Source of the DNA: Ruegeria profundi
Lineage (GTDB): Bacteria > Pseudomonadota > Alphaproteobacteria > Rhodobacterales > Rhodobacteraceae
Direction of reading: 5' to 3'
Length of the DNA: 64,000 nt
Assembly (NCBI RefSeq): GCF_001507545.1
Contig: NZ_LQBP01000002.1
Location: 310,001 to 374,000, forward strand
Shown: positions 34,983-44,241 of the stretch, piece by piece
Numbering within the stretch: position 1 is the stretch's first letter
How the letters are laid out: each line of letters opens with the position of its first letter
Notes under the pieces: generated by a model
What the model saw: only the letters and a program-made list of their open reading frames with translations
What the model was told of the DNA's origin: nothing
Databases searched by the model: none
Position numbers and translations under genes: made by a program

Positions 34983-36499
34983 GAGTTCGTGCGCAAATCG
35001 GCATGGTGCTGAACCTCGATAAATGCATCGGGTGCCACACCTGCTCTGTGACCTGCAAGAACGTGTGGACCACACGGGATGGGGTCGAATACGCCTGGTT
35101 TAACAACGTCGAGACAAAGCCGGGAACAGGCTACCCGACCGACTGGGAAAACCAGGCCAAGTGGAACGGTGGCTGGAAACGGACCAAATCCGGCAAGCTG
35201 CAGCCGAAACAGGGTTCAAAGTGGCGGATTCTTTCCAACATCTTCGCCAACCCGGATCTGCCCGAAATCGACGATTATTACGAACCGTTCGATTTCGACC
35301 ACGACCACCTGAAGTCGGCCCCAGAGATGGAGGCGTTCCCAACGGCGCGCCCCTATTCCAAGATCACCGGCGAACGGATCGAAAAGATCGAGAAAGGCCC
35401 GAACTGGGAAGAAATCCTTGGCGGCGAATTCTCGAAGCGGTCCGAGGACTACAACTTTGAAGGCATCCAGAAGGAAATCTACGGAGAGTACGAAAACACC
35501 TTCATGATGTATCTTCCCCGGCTCTGCGAACACTGCCTGAACCCGGCCTGTGCTGCATCCTGCCCATCTGGCGCGATCTACAAGCGTGAGGAAGACGGCA
35601 TTGTTCTGATCGACCAGGAAAAGTGCCGCGGCTGGCGGATGTGCGTGTCCGGCTGCCCTTACAAGAAAGTCTACTACAATTGGGAAAGCGGCAAATCCGA
35701 GAAATGCACCTTGTGCTACCCCCGGATTGAAAGCGGCAACCCCACCGTCTGTTCTGAGACCTGTGTTGGGCGTATCCGCTATCTTGGCGTGATGCTCTAT
35801 GATGCCGACAAGATCGAAACCGCTGCGAATGCGCCATCAGAGCAAGAGCTCTATGACGCGCAGCTGGACGTCTTTCTTGATCCCTTCGACCCGGTGGTCA
35901 TCGAAACTGCGCGGGCCGACGGCATTCCCGAGGATTGGATCAAAGCCGCACAGGAAAGCCCGATCTGGAAGATGGCGATGGAATGGAAAGTGGCCTTCCC
36001 GCTGCATCCCGAATACCGGACGCTGCCGATGGTTTGGTACATCCCACCGCTCAGCCCAATCCAGAACGCGGCCGAGGCTGGCAAGATCGGAATGGATGGC
36101 ATGATGCCCAACGTGCAGGATCTAAGGATTCCGGTTCGGTATCTGGCCAATATGCTGACGGCAGGCGACGAGGCCCCCGTTGTCAGCGCGCTTGAACGCA
36201 TGATGGCCATGCGCGCTTATATGCGGTCGAAAACCGTGGACGGTGTGATCGATGAGGCAATCGCAGCCCGGGTTGGACTTAGCGGCCGAGTGATCGAGGA
36301 TATGTACAAGATCATGGCCCTGGCCGATTATGAAGACCGGTTCGTGATACCGACAACCCATCGTGAGCAAGTCGAAGAAGCGTATGACCTTAAGGGCGGC
36401 TGTGGATTTACGGACGGGAACGGATGTTCCACCGGCACCTCGAAAGCGTCGCTTTTCGGTAAAGCAAAGAAACCCCTGAAAATGCCGGAGGCGATGTGA
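34979..36499 (+). CDS. narH: Nitrate reductase beta (iron-sulfur) subunit
   Basis: 506 aa. Passes electrons from NarI hemes to NarG through three [4Fe-4S] and one [3Fe-4S] centres. Cys groups are visible: CIGCHTCSVTC near residue 16, CEHCLNPACAASCP near 184, and CRGWRMCVSGCP near 217, where Trp replaces a Cys as expected for the [3Fe-4S] cluster; a further group is CTLCYPRI...CSETC near 245. The C-terminal CGFTDGNGCSTG tail is typical. Overlaps narG by 4 bp and touches narJ. Confidence 0.97.
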   Translation: MRVRAQIGMVLNLDKCIGCHTCSVTCKNVWTTRDGVEYAWFNNVETKPGTGYPTDWENQAKWNGGWKRTKSGKLQPKQGSKWRILSNIFANPDLPEIDDYYEPFDFDHDHLKSAPEMEAFPTARPYSKITGERIEKIEKGPNWEEILGGEFSKRSEDYNFEGIQKEIYGEYENTFMMYLPRLCEHCLNPACAASCPSGAIYKREEDGIVLIDQEKCRGWRMCVSGCPYKKVYYNWESGKSEKCTLCYPRIESGNPTVCSETCVGRIRYLGVMLYDADKIETAANAPSEQELYDAQLDVFLDPFDPVVIETARADGIPEDWIKAAQESPIWKMAMEWKVAFPLHPEYRTLPMVWYIPPLSPIQNAAEAGKIGMDGMMPNVQDLRIPVRYLANMLTAGDEAPVVSALERMMAMRAYMRSKTVDGVIDEAIAARVGLSGRVIEDMYKIMALADYEDRFVIPTTHREQVEEAYDLKGGCGFTDGNGCSTGTSKASLFGKAKKPLKMPEAM

Positions 36500-37209
36500 T
36501 GCCCATGGATCGTACCCTAAAAGCGCTGTCTTTGGTCCTGAGCTACCCGACGCGCGAGTTGCAGCATGCCATGCCCGAGATCGGAGGCGTCCTGGCCTCG
36601 GACACGCGATTGACAGCAGCAGCGCGTCGGGCGTTGCGCCCGCTCGTTGGGGAGCTGAGCGGGCGCGACATCTATGACCTACAAGAGACCTATGTTGGTC
36701 TTTTCGACCGGTCGCGCACCCTGTCGCTCAACCTGTTTGAGCACGTCCATGGCGAAAGCCGGGACAGGGGTGGCGCGATGGTGTCGCTGGTCGAGATGTA
36801 TCGCGACGCGGGTTTCGACCCGGTAACTTCGGAACTGCCCGATCACCTGCCCATGCTATTGGAATTCCTGTCCACGCGTCCCTTTACCGAGGTACAGGAA
36901 ACCTTGGCGGACGCGGCCCATATTCTAGAGGCTCTGAACGCGCGGCTTGACCGCCGGGAAAGCCCCTACGGTGCCGTGTTCGCCGCTTTATTACAGCTGT
37001 CTGGCGCCAAGGCGGACAAAGCCGCCGTGGCCGAGTTGCTGGAAGAGCCGGAGTTGGACCCCAACGACCTCGAGGCACTCGACAAGGTTTGGGAAGAATC
37101 CGAAGTCCGCTTTGGCCCGGATCCCAACGCTGGCTGTCCGCAAGTACGCGACATGCTGGCACGCATGGATAAACCCATCACCCCCGCGCCGCAGCAAGCG
37201 GCAGAATGA
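36499..37209 (+). CDS. narJ: Nitrate reductase assembly chaperone NarJ
   Basis: 236-aa soluble helical chaperone that holds NarGH until molybdenum cofactor is inserted. Family segments are LKALSLVLSYPTRELQ at the N terminus, YVGLFDRSRTLSLNLFEHVHGESRDRG near 70 and DHLPMLLEFLS near 115. ATG at 36499 overlaps the narH stop (TGATG); in-frame GTG at 36496 and ATG at 36505 are alternatives. Confidence 0.95.
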   Translation: MPMDRTLKALSLVLSYPTRELQHAMPEIGGVLASDTRLTAAARRALRPLVGELSGRDIYDLQETYVGLFDRSRTLSLNLFEHVHGESRDRGGAMVSLVEMYRDAGFDPVTSELPDHLPMLLEFLSTRPFTEVQETLADAAHILEALNARLDRRESPYGAVFAALLQLSGAKADKAAVAELLEEPELDPNDLEALDKVWEESEVRFGPDPNAGCPQVRDMLARMDKPITPAPQQAAE

Positions 37210-37220
37210 CGGAGGATGCA

Positions 37221-38015
37221 ATGAACCAATTTCTGTTCGGAACCTTTCCCTATATCGCGCTGGCGATCGGGATTCTCGGGTCAATTGCGCGCTATGAGCG
37301 CGACCCGTTCACATGGAAATCTTCGTCGTCTCAGATGTTGCGACGCAAGCAACTCATCGTCGGTTCGGTACTGTTTCACGTCGGCGTGCTGGTGATCTTT
37401 TTTGGGCACCTCATCGGTCTTTTGACGCCGATCTGGATCTTTGATGCCATCGGCATCAGTCACGGTGCAAAGCAAACGCTTGCGGTCGTGGCGGGTGGCA
37501 TTGCGGGTGTTGCGGCCCTAGCCGGGGGCGTATTGCTGTTCCATCGCCGCTGGACTGATCCAAGGATCGCAAAAAACTCCAGCTTTTGGGACAACGCGAT
37601 TCTGTTGATGCTGATCGCGCAACTTGTCCTCGGCCTCGGAACGATCTTCGTTTCGCTTGGCCATCTGGACGGGCACGAGATGGTCAAGTTCATGTCTTGG
37701 GCACAGGGTATCTTCACCTTTGATGGCGCTGCGGCAAGTTACATCGCCGATGTGGCGTTTATCTTCAAGCTGCACCTGGTGTTGGGTCTGCTGATCATAG
37801 CGGTCTTTCCATTCACACGGCTGGTACACATCCTGTCAGGCTTTGCTGCCCCGTTCCGCTATCTTCTGGGTCGGACCGGTTATCAGGTGGTGCGCTCACG
37901 CCGGAAAGAGGTGCTGCCCGCGAATATCGGTGCTGTACCTATCGGTCGCAAAACGCAGATGCCACAAAGCAAGGGCGCAAACGCGTCCGACGCAATGCCG
38001 AAGCCAGCGGAGTAA
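37221..38015 (+). CDS. narI: Nitrate reductase gamma subunit (cytochrome b)
   Basis: 264-aa integral membrane diheme cytochrome b that oxidises quinol. Five membrane segments; heme-ligand His residues in LFHVGVLVIFFGHLIG (near 48-61) and KLHLVLGLLIIAVFPFTRLVHIL (near 182-200). GGAGG lies 5 nt before the ATG at 37221; an ATG at 37206 overlapping narJ is the alternative start. The C-terminal tail of about 45 residues after the last helix is longer than in enteric NarI and is basic. Confidence 0.93.
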   Translation: MNQFLFGTFPYIALAIGILGSIARYERDPFTWKSSSSQMLRRKQLIVGSVLFHVGVLVIFFGHLIGLLTPIWIFDAIGISHGAKQTLAVVAGGIAGVAALAGGVLLFHRRWTDPRIAKNSSFWDNAILLMLIAQLVLGLGTIFVSLGHLDGHEMVKFMSWAQGIFTFDGAAASYIADVAFIFKLHLVLGLLIIAVFPFTRLVHILSGFAAPFRYLLGRTGYQVVRSRRKEVLPANIGAVPIGRKTQMPQSKGANASDAMPKPAE

Positions 38016-38020
38016 TACCA

Positions 38021-38836
38021 ATGAACGCGCTTTTTCCTGATCTCGTTGTCAATGGTGAAACGGTGCCATCCGCAAGAATCGCGGCAGAGACCCAGAACCA
38101 TGATGGCCCAAAAGGCAAACCCGGCATCGTGTGGCGCAAGGCGGCAAACGCCTTGGCGGTGCGCACCCTGCTTCTGCAAGAAGCACGGAAACGCGGGATC
38201 GAAGCGCAGGTTCAAGAGGTCGGCCCAGGCCGGTTTGAAACAGATGAGGAGGCCCTGGTCAGGGGCCTTCTCGAAGAAGCTGTGATTGTGTCGCCGCCAT
38301 CAGAGGACTCCGTTCGGGAAGAGTGGGAAAAAGACCCCTCTCGCTTTCGTAGCCCACCCTTGTGGGAGGTTTCGCACATATTGATTGCCTGCGATCCCAA
38401 GAATGAAACCCTGCGCCAAGAGGCACATGCCCGCGCTATCGATCTGGCGACGCAGGCTTTGGAAAACCCGAAAGGCTTTGCCGACCTTGCTGCCCGCGTC
38501 AGCGATTGCGGCTCAAAGTCAAGCGGTGGTGCCTTGGGTCAACTGAGCCCCGGCGACACCGTCCCCGAGTTTGAGGCTGCGCTGCGCGATTTGACAGAAG
38601 GGGGCATCACCGAAGCACCGGTGCTTACCCGATATGGCTGGCACATCATCAGGATGGATGCAGTCGCAGAAGGCGCAGTCTTGCCCTATGACGCGGTCAA
38701 ACAGAAGATTTCCGATGCCATCGAAAAGGCTTCGTGGGCCCGTGCGGCCAAGGAGTTTGTGCAGTCCCTCGTCGCATCCGCCGAAATCTCTGGCGCAGAT
38801 CTCCGGCCAGTGATGCCCACCAAGGCAAGGTCATGA
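38021..38836 (+). CDS. PpiC/parvulin-type peptidyl-prolyl isomerase
   Basis: 271 aa. The parvulin domain runs from about residue 110 to 225: LWEVSHILIACDPK, FADLAARVSDCGSKSSGGALGQLSPGDTVPEFEAAL and VLTRYGWHIIRMD. No signal peptide, so it acts in the cytoplasm, unlike most PpiC/SurA proteins, consistent with a chaperone role in maturing NarG/NarH. It begins 5 bp after narI and its stop overlaps the next short frame. Parvulin genes accompany nar operons in other proteobacteria. Confidence 0.88.
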   Translation: MNALFPDLVVNGETVPSARIAAETQNHDGPKGKPGIVWRKAANALAVRTLLLQEARKRGIEAQVQEVGPGRFETDEEALVRGLLEEAVIVSPPSEDSVREEWEKDPSRFRSPPLWEVSHILIACDPKNETLRQEAHARAIDLATQALENPKGFADLAARVSDCGSKSSGGALGQLSPGDTVPEFEAALRDLTEGGITEAPVLTRYGWHIIRMDAVAEGAVLPYDAVKQKISDAIEKASWARAAKEFVQSLVASAEISGADLRPVMPTKARS

Positions 38837-38952
38837 AGCGTATCATCTCAGACCTGCTGACGACAGACCGTACGACACTTGACGGTCCCACACGGATCAA
38901 GCGCCCGTCGCACCTGTCGGATATCCGCAGCCACAGATCAACAAAAGCATGA
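38833..38952 (+). CDS. Possible 39-aa protein coupled to the nar operon
   Basis: The ATG overlaps the stop of the isomerase gene (ATGA), the same arrangement seen between true genes here. The product starts MKRIISDLLTTDRTTL and is strongly basic toward the C terminus; no known family. It ends 28 bp before moeA. It may be a real small protein, or only a leader frame that keeps ribosomes on the message. Confidence 0.3.
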   Translation: MKRIISDLLTTDRTTLDGPTRIKRPSHLSDIRSHRSTKA

Positions 38953-38980
38953 CAAGAAACGTAAGGGTCCGAGGTTCATC

Positions 38981-40264
38981 ATGACATATCTTCCAAGACA
39001 TCTTTCGTCAGGCTGTGGCTGCGATGACCTTTCGGTAGCCGCTGGTGTGATAAGCATCGATCAGGCTTTACAACAGGTCTTGCAGCATGTGACGCCGGTT
39101 GCGCGGACTGAAAACGCGCCGATCCACACCTGCCGCGGACGTGTTCTTGCGGCTGCTGTGCTTGCACATGCAGACATGCCCCGTTTCGATCATTCTGCAA
39201 TGGATGGGTATGCGGTGAACAGCAAGGCTTTGGCCGGTGATGGACCATGGCTATTGCCCGTCAACGGACGTGTGGCAGCGGGTGACGCAGCGGACACGCC
39301 GTACGCGGCAACGGATGCCTGTCGGATCTTTACAGGCGCACCCGTTCCACACCCTTTTGACAGCGTGATCATGCAAGAAAAGGTCGAGCGGCTCGGAAAC
39401 ATGATCCGGATCAACACGCGACCGAATATCGGCGAAAACATACGATTGAGAGGGGAAGAACATCAGCGCGGTGCCGAAATCCTTCCGGTTGGAATGAAGT
39501 TGATACCCCGCGCAATTGCAGCCGCTGCAGCAGCAGGACACGGGGTGGTCAATGTCCGATGCCGCATCCGCGTAACCCTGCTTGCCTCGGGGTCCGAAGT
39601 TGCCGCTTCGGGAACGAAAAATCTGACAGGCGGTCAGATTTGGGACGTAAACACGCCGATGCTGCAATCTTTGCTGTCCCGTCCCGACGTCGATTTAAAA
39701 AATGTCATCAAGGTCGATGACAATAAGGACAGCATCCGCTGCGCACTCCAGTCGGCGGCAGCGACCTCGGATTTGATCATCACAACCGGCGGTGTCTCGG
39801 TCGGTGATGAAGACCATTTGCGCACTGCGGTCACAGCGGCCCGAGGGGAGATCTTTTTTGCCGGAGTCGCAATCAAACCGGGCAAACCCGTCGCGCTTGG
39901 AAAAATTGGCGATGCTGTCTGGCTCGGGCTACCCGGTAATCCCGGATCTGCCTTCGTAACGTGGTCAGTCATCGGCCAAACCGTTCTGAATACTCTTGCG
40001 GGCAACGCTCAGGTTCATCCTGAACGCCGTCACGTGGTTCTTGGACACAGTTTGAGCCGGAAAGCAGGCCGGTGCGAAGTCCGTGCAGCGCGGATTGTCG
40101 GCGTAGACGGCTATGGCCGTGATATCGTTGAATGCCCATCCAATGTGAACTCGGGTCAGGTGTCGCTTCTGGCGACCTCTGACGGTTTGTCATTTCTTCC
40201 CTCTGAAACCGATCATTTTCCCGAAGGGGCCTTGGTCGAATTCCTTCCCTTTAGCAGCAACTGA
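38981..40264 (+). CDS. moeA: Molybdopterin molybdenumtransferase MoeA
   Basis: 427 aa. Inserts molybdate into adenylylated molybdopterin, making the cofactor precursor NarG needs. MoeA features: FDHSAMDGYAV near residue 75, the MPT-binding TTGGVSVGDEDHL near 270 and GLPGNPGSAFVTW near 315. The N terminus has an added CGCDD motif (residues 12-16) seen in nar-linked MoeA proteins. The ATG at 38981 is preferred over a longer frame because GAGG lies 6 nt upstream. Belongs to the nar operon. Confidence 0.92.
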   Translation: MTYLPRHLSSGCGCDDLSVAAGVISIDQALQQVLQHVTPVARTENAPIHTCRGRVLAAAVLAHADMPRFDHSAMDGYAVNSKALAGDGPWLLPVNGRVAAGDAADTPYAATDACRIFTGAPVPHPFDSVIMQEKVERLGNMIRINTRPNIGENIRLRGEEHQRGAEILPVGMKLIPRAIAAAAAAGHGVVNVRCRIRVTLLASGSEVAASGTKNLTGGQIWDVNTPMLQSLLSRPDVDLKNVIKVDDNKDSIRCALQSAAATSDLIITTGGVSVGDEDHLRTAVTAARGEIFFAGVAIKPGKPVALGKIGDAVWLGLPGNPGSAFVTWSVIGQTVLNTLAGNAQVHPERRHVVLGHSLSRKAGRCEVRAARIVGVDGYGRDIVECPSNVNSGQVSLLATSDGLSFLPSETDHFPEGALVEFLPFSSN

Positions 40265-40272
40265 GTCCCAAT

Positions 40273-40791
40273 ATGCGTATCGCTTACACAATGGCCCCCG
40301 GCAGGGGCGACACCGATCTTGTCCTGCATCAGGTGGCGCAATCAGTCATTCAAGCCGGATACTGTCCGGCAGGAACGGCACAAATCAACACAGAGCGCGC
40401 GGATGCAGGACCTTGTGACATGGACGTTCTTGTTTTGCCTGATGGACCAAAAGTACGGATTTCGCAAAGCTTAGGGCGCGAGGCCCGCGGTTGCAGGCTG
40501 GACCCCGAGGCTCTTGAGTCTGCAGTCGGAATAGCCTTGGCGAGGTTGCCAGTCAGCGACTGCCTGATTGTAAACAAGTTTGGCAAACATGAAGCCGAAG
40601 GCAGAGGGTTTCGTTCCGTCATTGCTGATGCGCTTGCACTCGACCTGCCAGTATTGGTTGGGCTGAACCAGTTAAACGCGGATGCATTCCTTGAATTCAG
40701 CGGAGGGATTGCACAACAGCTACAACCTGACGCAGCCGAAATCGAAGACTGGCTTTTCGCAAGTATCGGCGCAAGAAGGGAAGTGGCGTGA
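40273..40791 (+). CDS. DUF2478-family protein, molybdenum-associated
   Basis: 172 aa. The LIVNKFGKHEAEGRGFRSVIADALALDLPVLVG segment (residues 97-130) and the N-terminal MRIAYTMAPGRGDTD identify DUF2478, a family found next to molybdate transport or cofactor genes and related to NTPases. A full Walker A is not evident. Last gene of the nar-moeA run, 8 bp after moeA. Probably helps molybdenum handling; exact function unknown. Confidence 0.8.
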   Translation: MRIAYTMAPGRGDTDLVLHQVAQSVIQAGYCPAGTAQINTERADAGPCDMDVLVLPDGPKVRISQSLGREARGCRLDPEALESAVGIALARLPVSDCLIVNKFGKHEAEGRGFRSVIADALALDLPVLVGLNQLNADAFLEFSGGIAQQLQPDAAEIEDWLFASIGARREVA

Positions 40792-40975
40792 TCGGGTAAA
40801 AAGATTGGGCCTTGTCACTTCTTCGCCCCCGGGTGGTCCTGTTGAAGGCATAAGGGGTTTGCGCGGGGATCGAAAGCCGAGAGCCTTCCAGCGAATAACT
40901 TGGGGGCTATCTGGGGGACTGGGCGAAACGCCGAAACATCAAGCCGTTTGTTTTCAGCGCCTTACGTCTGTAAAG

Positions 40976-41060
40976 TGGTGCGGGTGGAGGGACTTGAACC
41001 CCCACGCCTTGCGGCGCCAGAACCTAAATCTGGTGCGTCTACCAATTTCGCCACACCCGC
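40976..41060 (-). tRNA. tRNA-Leu (anticodon UAG)
   Basis: On the minus strand GCGGGTG begins the acceptor stem (41060) and pairs with CACCCGC; the D arm, a long variable arm (GCGCCGCAAGGCG type) and GGGTTCAAGTC of the T arm follow. Anticodon stem CCAGA/TCTGG encloses loop TTTAGGT, giving UAG, which reads CUA. A CCA end is encoded (40976-40978). Class II tRNA form fits leucine. Two open frames that run across it are translation of the tRNA's antisense and are not genes. Confidence 0.96.
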
Positions 41061-41804
41061 AGTACCGACTCTGAGTGCCGGATTGATGCGGTCAATAACA
41101 AAGCCTGCGATCAAGTGCGAGAGGGAAATTGCCTGATATCAAAGATTATTGGGCGTGATGTCGAAACAATCCAGAGATCTGCCTACGCTGCAGCTGCTTC
41201 ATGGTCGAGAAGGTTGTTTGTGTCGGTGAAAGATAATCACTAATTTTCATATAGTTTTATTTATTAATACATAAGACTTAAAGCCTTTTACGATCACTAT
41301 GGCCCGTTGAACTCGGAAAATTGCCTTGTGTTTAATTGTTTCGTTATCGTGCACATTAAGTGAAAGATAACCTAAACTTTAACGCGTTTAAGCTGAGCGG
41401 TAGGGGCTGCATACTGATCACAGTGGATGCCGCCAACACAATCTGGGATCCGCAAATCTAGGCTTCGTTGCCCTGGTCAGGCTTTGAGGGGGTGCAGTTA
41501 CGCAATTGAAAACCAAAGATTTCAAGAGTTCTTTGCCCCGACTGAGAAGGATTTTGCCGCCTGTCGCCGCACCGATGAAGCTGTACGACTTGCGTAACCG
41601 AAAATCCGCTCACTCGACCACGGGTTGAGGTTCGGCCTGAAGGCTTGATCTTATTTGCGCCACATTTCAAACGCCAAAAAATCTTATTCGCGCCAAAATA
41701 ACACCGCCTTGCCAACAATGATGGAGAGTGGGTGTTAACGAGTCTTTTTTGCCCCTGGGCCTAGTTTAGATTTTTTGCTCAACTCGAATACAAGGGTCTT
41801 AGCC
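41061..41804. other. AT-rich intergenic region before the GTPase cluster
   Basis: About 740 bp with no convincing gene. Stretches at 41220-41370 are strikingly AT-rich compared with the neighbourhood, and probably include the promoter of the GTPase cluster plus older foreign DNA. An 86-codon frame on the minus strand (41458-41718) has no recognisable product and ends inside IS-like repeats at 41648-41695. Confidence 0.5.
41648..41703 (-). mobile_element. Possible solitary IS end (IS21-like) with internal repeats
   Basis: ATCTTATTTGCGCCA (41648-41662) and ATCTTATTCGCGCCA (41681-41695) are direct repeats, one mismatch, 33 bp apart. Read on the minus strand the stretch begins TGTTATTTTGGCGCG at 41703, which resembles IS21-family ends that start TG and carry multiple copies of a terminal repeat. 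No transposase genes remain. Confidence 0.35.
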
Positions 41805-42221
41805 GTGACCAATATGATAAACTCTGCCGCTGCTGAGCAAGACGCCGTTGGTCTTGCCCGCGAAAGTTTTCTTGGTGAACTGAAGTCCCTCAATCGGGAC
41901 CACCCGAACACTGGCTTTGGTCTGTCGCTGCGCACGCACTCGGGGGGGCACTACCTTCTAGCCAATTCCCGGATGCCGCTGCCCGAGACCAAATCAAAAG
42001 GGTTTCCTACCGGACGCCGTCTGGCGCTGTTGGAGAATAGTGAAACATTCAGCTCTATCGAAGTGCTAGCCGATTCTGGGGCTTACGAGTCCATCTCACC
42101 CGGTGATGAGGCCGCGATCCTTGGAAATGCGCTGAACCTGATCGCAAGGATCGACACGATGACCAGTTCTTCTGACGGTCAGGAACATCATCATATCGCC
42201 GCTACTGGGACCGGAGGTTGA
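41805..42221 (+). CDS. Unknown small protein heading the dynamin cluster
   Basis: 138 aa from the GTG at 41805 (AAGGG about 8 nt upstream); an ATG at 41814 and a TTG at 41775 are also in frame. Soluble, no signal peptide. Not recognised. Central region FGLSLRTHSGGHYLLANSRMPLP looks like a beta-sheet core, then an acidic helix. It ends 2 bp before the first dynamin-like gene, whose ribosome site lies within its last codons, so it is co-translated with the GTPase. It may be an adaptor for the GTPases (inference). Confidence 0.7.
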   Translation: MTNMINSAAAEQDAVGLARESFLGELKSLNRDHPNTGFGLSLRTHSGGHYLLANSRMPLPETKSKGFPTGRRLALLENSETFSSIEVLADSGAYESISPGDEAAILGNALNLIARIDTMTSSSDGQEHHHIAATGTGG

Positions 42222-42223
42222 TC

Positions 42224-44233
42224 ATGGCCCGAAACGACCACCTTCTGTCCGTAGGAAACGAAGCGCTGTCGCCGATGACCACGGCCATGGCTTCGCTTGC
42301 GACCCAGATCGACCAGTTGACCGAAGTGGCAGATGCCCGGTCCTCGGCGCGGTTGGCGACACTTAAGACGCGGATGGAGAACTTCACGGCCAGCGTGACG
42401 CTGGTTGGACAGGTCAAAGCAGGTAAATCTTCGATCGTGAACATTCTGGCGGGGCGCCCTGCCCTCCTGCCGTCGGACGTAAACCCGTGGACCTCGGTGG
42501 TGACCACGTTAAACATCAACACGCGCACCGAAGGCGACAAAAAGGCCAAGTTCACCTTTTTTGAGCAGGAAGAGTGGGACAATCTGATGGTCGGCGGCGG
42601 TCGTCTTGGTGAGCTGGCCAACCGTGCCGGTGCTGATGACGAAATGGATGATATCCGGCGTCAAATCAGTGAAATGAAAGCCAAGTCCGAAGCCCGTCTT
42701 GGCCAGCATTTCGACCTGCTTCTAGGGCAGAGCCACCAGTATGAGTATTTCGACGAAGAGTTGATTCAGCGCTATGTCTGCCTGGGTGACGAGGACGACC
42801 CGGATATCAATCCAAAGACCGGGCGCTTTGCCGATGTGACCAAGTCGGCGGAACTGTTCATGGACATTCCGCAATACCCAATCTCGCTAAAACTGTGCGA
42901 TACGCCCGGCGTCAACGATACCTTCATGGTGCGTGAGCAGATTACCTTGCGCAGCCTTCGCGGTTCGGAAGTCTGTGTTGTTGTATTGGCCGCAAGCCAG
43001 GCGTTGACCACCATGGACATGGCGCTGATGCGGATCATCGCGCAGTTCGAAAATCGGCAGATTATCCTGTTCGTGAACCGCATCGACGAATTGTCCGATC
43101 CGGTCAATCAAGTGCCCGAGATTCGTGACCGGATCAAAGACACGCTGAAACAGAATAACATCGACACAAACACAAGCGTTGTGTTCGGCAGCGCGCTTTG
43201 GGCCGAGGCTGCCCTGACCGGCAATCCCGATATTCTGACAGAAGAATCACGTCGGGCGCTCAACACCTTCTATCTGGCGGCCGGATTCGGAGATCAGGCC
43301 CCCTCGCTTGACAAGATCTGGGCGCTGTCTGGCCTTCCTGATCTGTTGCTCGCAATGAATGAGCGGATCGCCGAAGGGGCTGGCACCCGCCTGCTGGACC
43401 GTGTGCGTCATCGCGCCCGCAACATCGCCAGCCAAATTCGCGCGACAGCAGTGGCCAAGACGCTGTCCAAGGGGCAAGGCGTTGTGCGTGAGATGGACGG
43501 GGTCGCACCCGAAGAGGCGGTCGCCAAGGTGACCGAAGAATATGAAAAGAAGGTGGCTGAACTGACGGCCTCATTGCGGGACAAAGTGCTGCAACGTCTC
43601 AAATCAGCCGAAACCAGTTTTGTAAAACGCGCCACGGATTCGTTGATCGCACATCTTGAGAAGAAAGGTGAACAGGGTACCTGGCAGTACGACCCCGCGG
43701 GCCTGCGGACGCTGCAAAAGGCGGCTTACTTCAGTTTCGCACGCTCAATGCGCAAAGAGGCTGGCGCGCTTTACAGCGCGGCTGCAAATGATGTCGAGGC
43801 ACTGTATCAAAAGCTGCTGGGAAATCATCTGGGCGAATTCAGCATCGAAGCGCCTATCGTGCCCCGCGTCCCACCGCCATTGGGCATCGGGCGCACCATC
43901 GCACTGGATTTGCAAAGCACATGGTGGCGTCGTTGGTGGCAACGTCGCAAAGGGTTCGAGGCATATGCCGCAGACTACACGCGCCTGATAGCGTCCGAGG
44001 CGAACTCGATCACAAAGGACCTTGAAGAAAACCAGATTGCGGCGGTTCTGGAAAACGTTCGCGCAGGTCTGACCGATTTCCTGCGCGAGCAGAGCGAGAC
44101 CCTGCTGAGCATTTCGGCCTCGGCCGAGCAGGACCCAAACCAGGCCGCCCTGATGGCGGGCATGACGCCCAAGAAGTCACGCGACGATATCCTGGGCGAT
44201 ATCCTGAAAGATCTTAGTAACGAGGCAGCATAA
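42224..44233 (+). CDS. Dynamin-like GTPase, A-type copy 1
   Basis: 669-aa large GTPase. G1 GQVKAGKSS (62-70), switch I region LPSDVNPWTS (82-91), G3 DTPG (226-229), G4 NRID (285-288), followed by about 370 residues of helical stalk. Residues 565-578 contain STWWRRWWQRRKGF, a Trp/Arg patch positioned like the membrane-binding paddle of bacterial dynamins. GGAGG precedes the ATG by 6 nt. Likely acts at the inner membrane, remodelling or tethering it in a GTP-driven way. It has a 680-aa paralogue at 47349, and is followed by a smaller GTPase partner. Confidence 0.85.
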   Translation: MARNDHLLSVGNEALSPMTTAMASLATQIDQLTEVADARSSARLATLKTRMENFTASVTLVGQVKAGKSSIVNILAGRPALLPSDVNPWTSVVTTLNINTRTEGDKKAKFTFFEQEEWDNLMVGGGRLGELANRAGADDEMDDIRRQISEMKAKSEARLGQHFDLLLGQSHQYEYFDEELIQRYVCLGDEDDPDINPKTGRFADVTKSAELFMDIPQYPISLKLCDTPGVNDTFMVREQITLRSLRGSEVCVVVLAASQALTTMDMALMRIIAQFENRQIILFVNRIDELSDPVNQVPEIRDRIKDTLKQNNIDTNTSVVFGSALWAEAALTGNPDILTEESRRALNTFYLAAGFGDQAPSLDKIWALSGLPDLLLAMNERIAEGAGTRLLDRVRHRARNIASQIRATAVAKTLSKGQGVVREMDGVAPEEAVAKVTEEYEKKVAELTASLRDKVLQRLKSAETSFVKRATDSLIAHLEKKGEQGTWQYDPAGLRTLQKAAYFSFARSMRKEAGALYSAAANDVEALYQKLLGNHLGEFSIEAPIVPRVPPPLGIGRTIALDLQSTWWRRWWQRRKGFEAYAADYTRLIASEANSITKDLEENQIAAVLENVRAGLTDFLREQSETLLSISASAEQDPNQAALMAGMTPKKSRDDILGDILKDLSNEAA

Positions 44234-44241
44234 GTATCGAC

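Noticed and set aside
40682-41136. Open frames crossing the tRNA (ending ...WRDLNPHALRRQNLN type)
   Set aside because: They translate the antisense of tRNA-Leu; such frames are a common false annotation.
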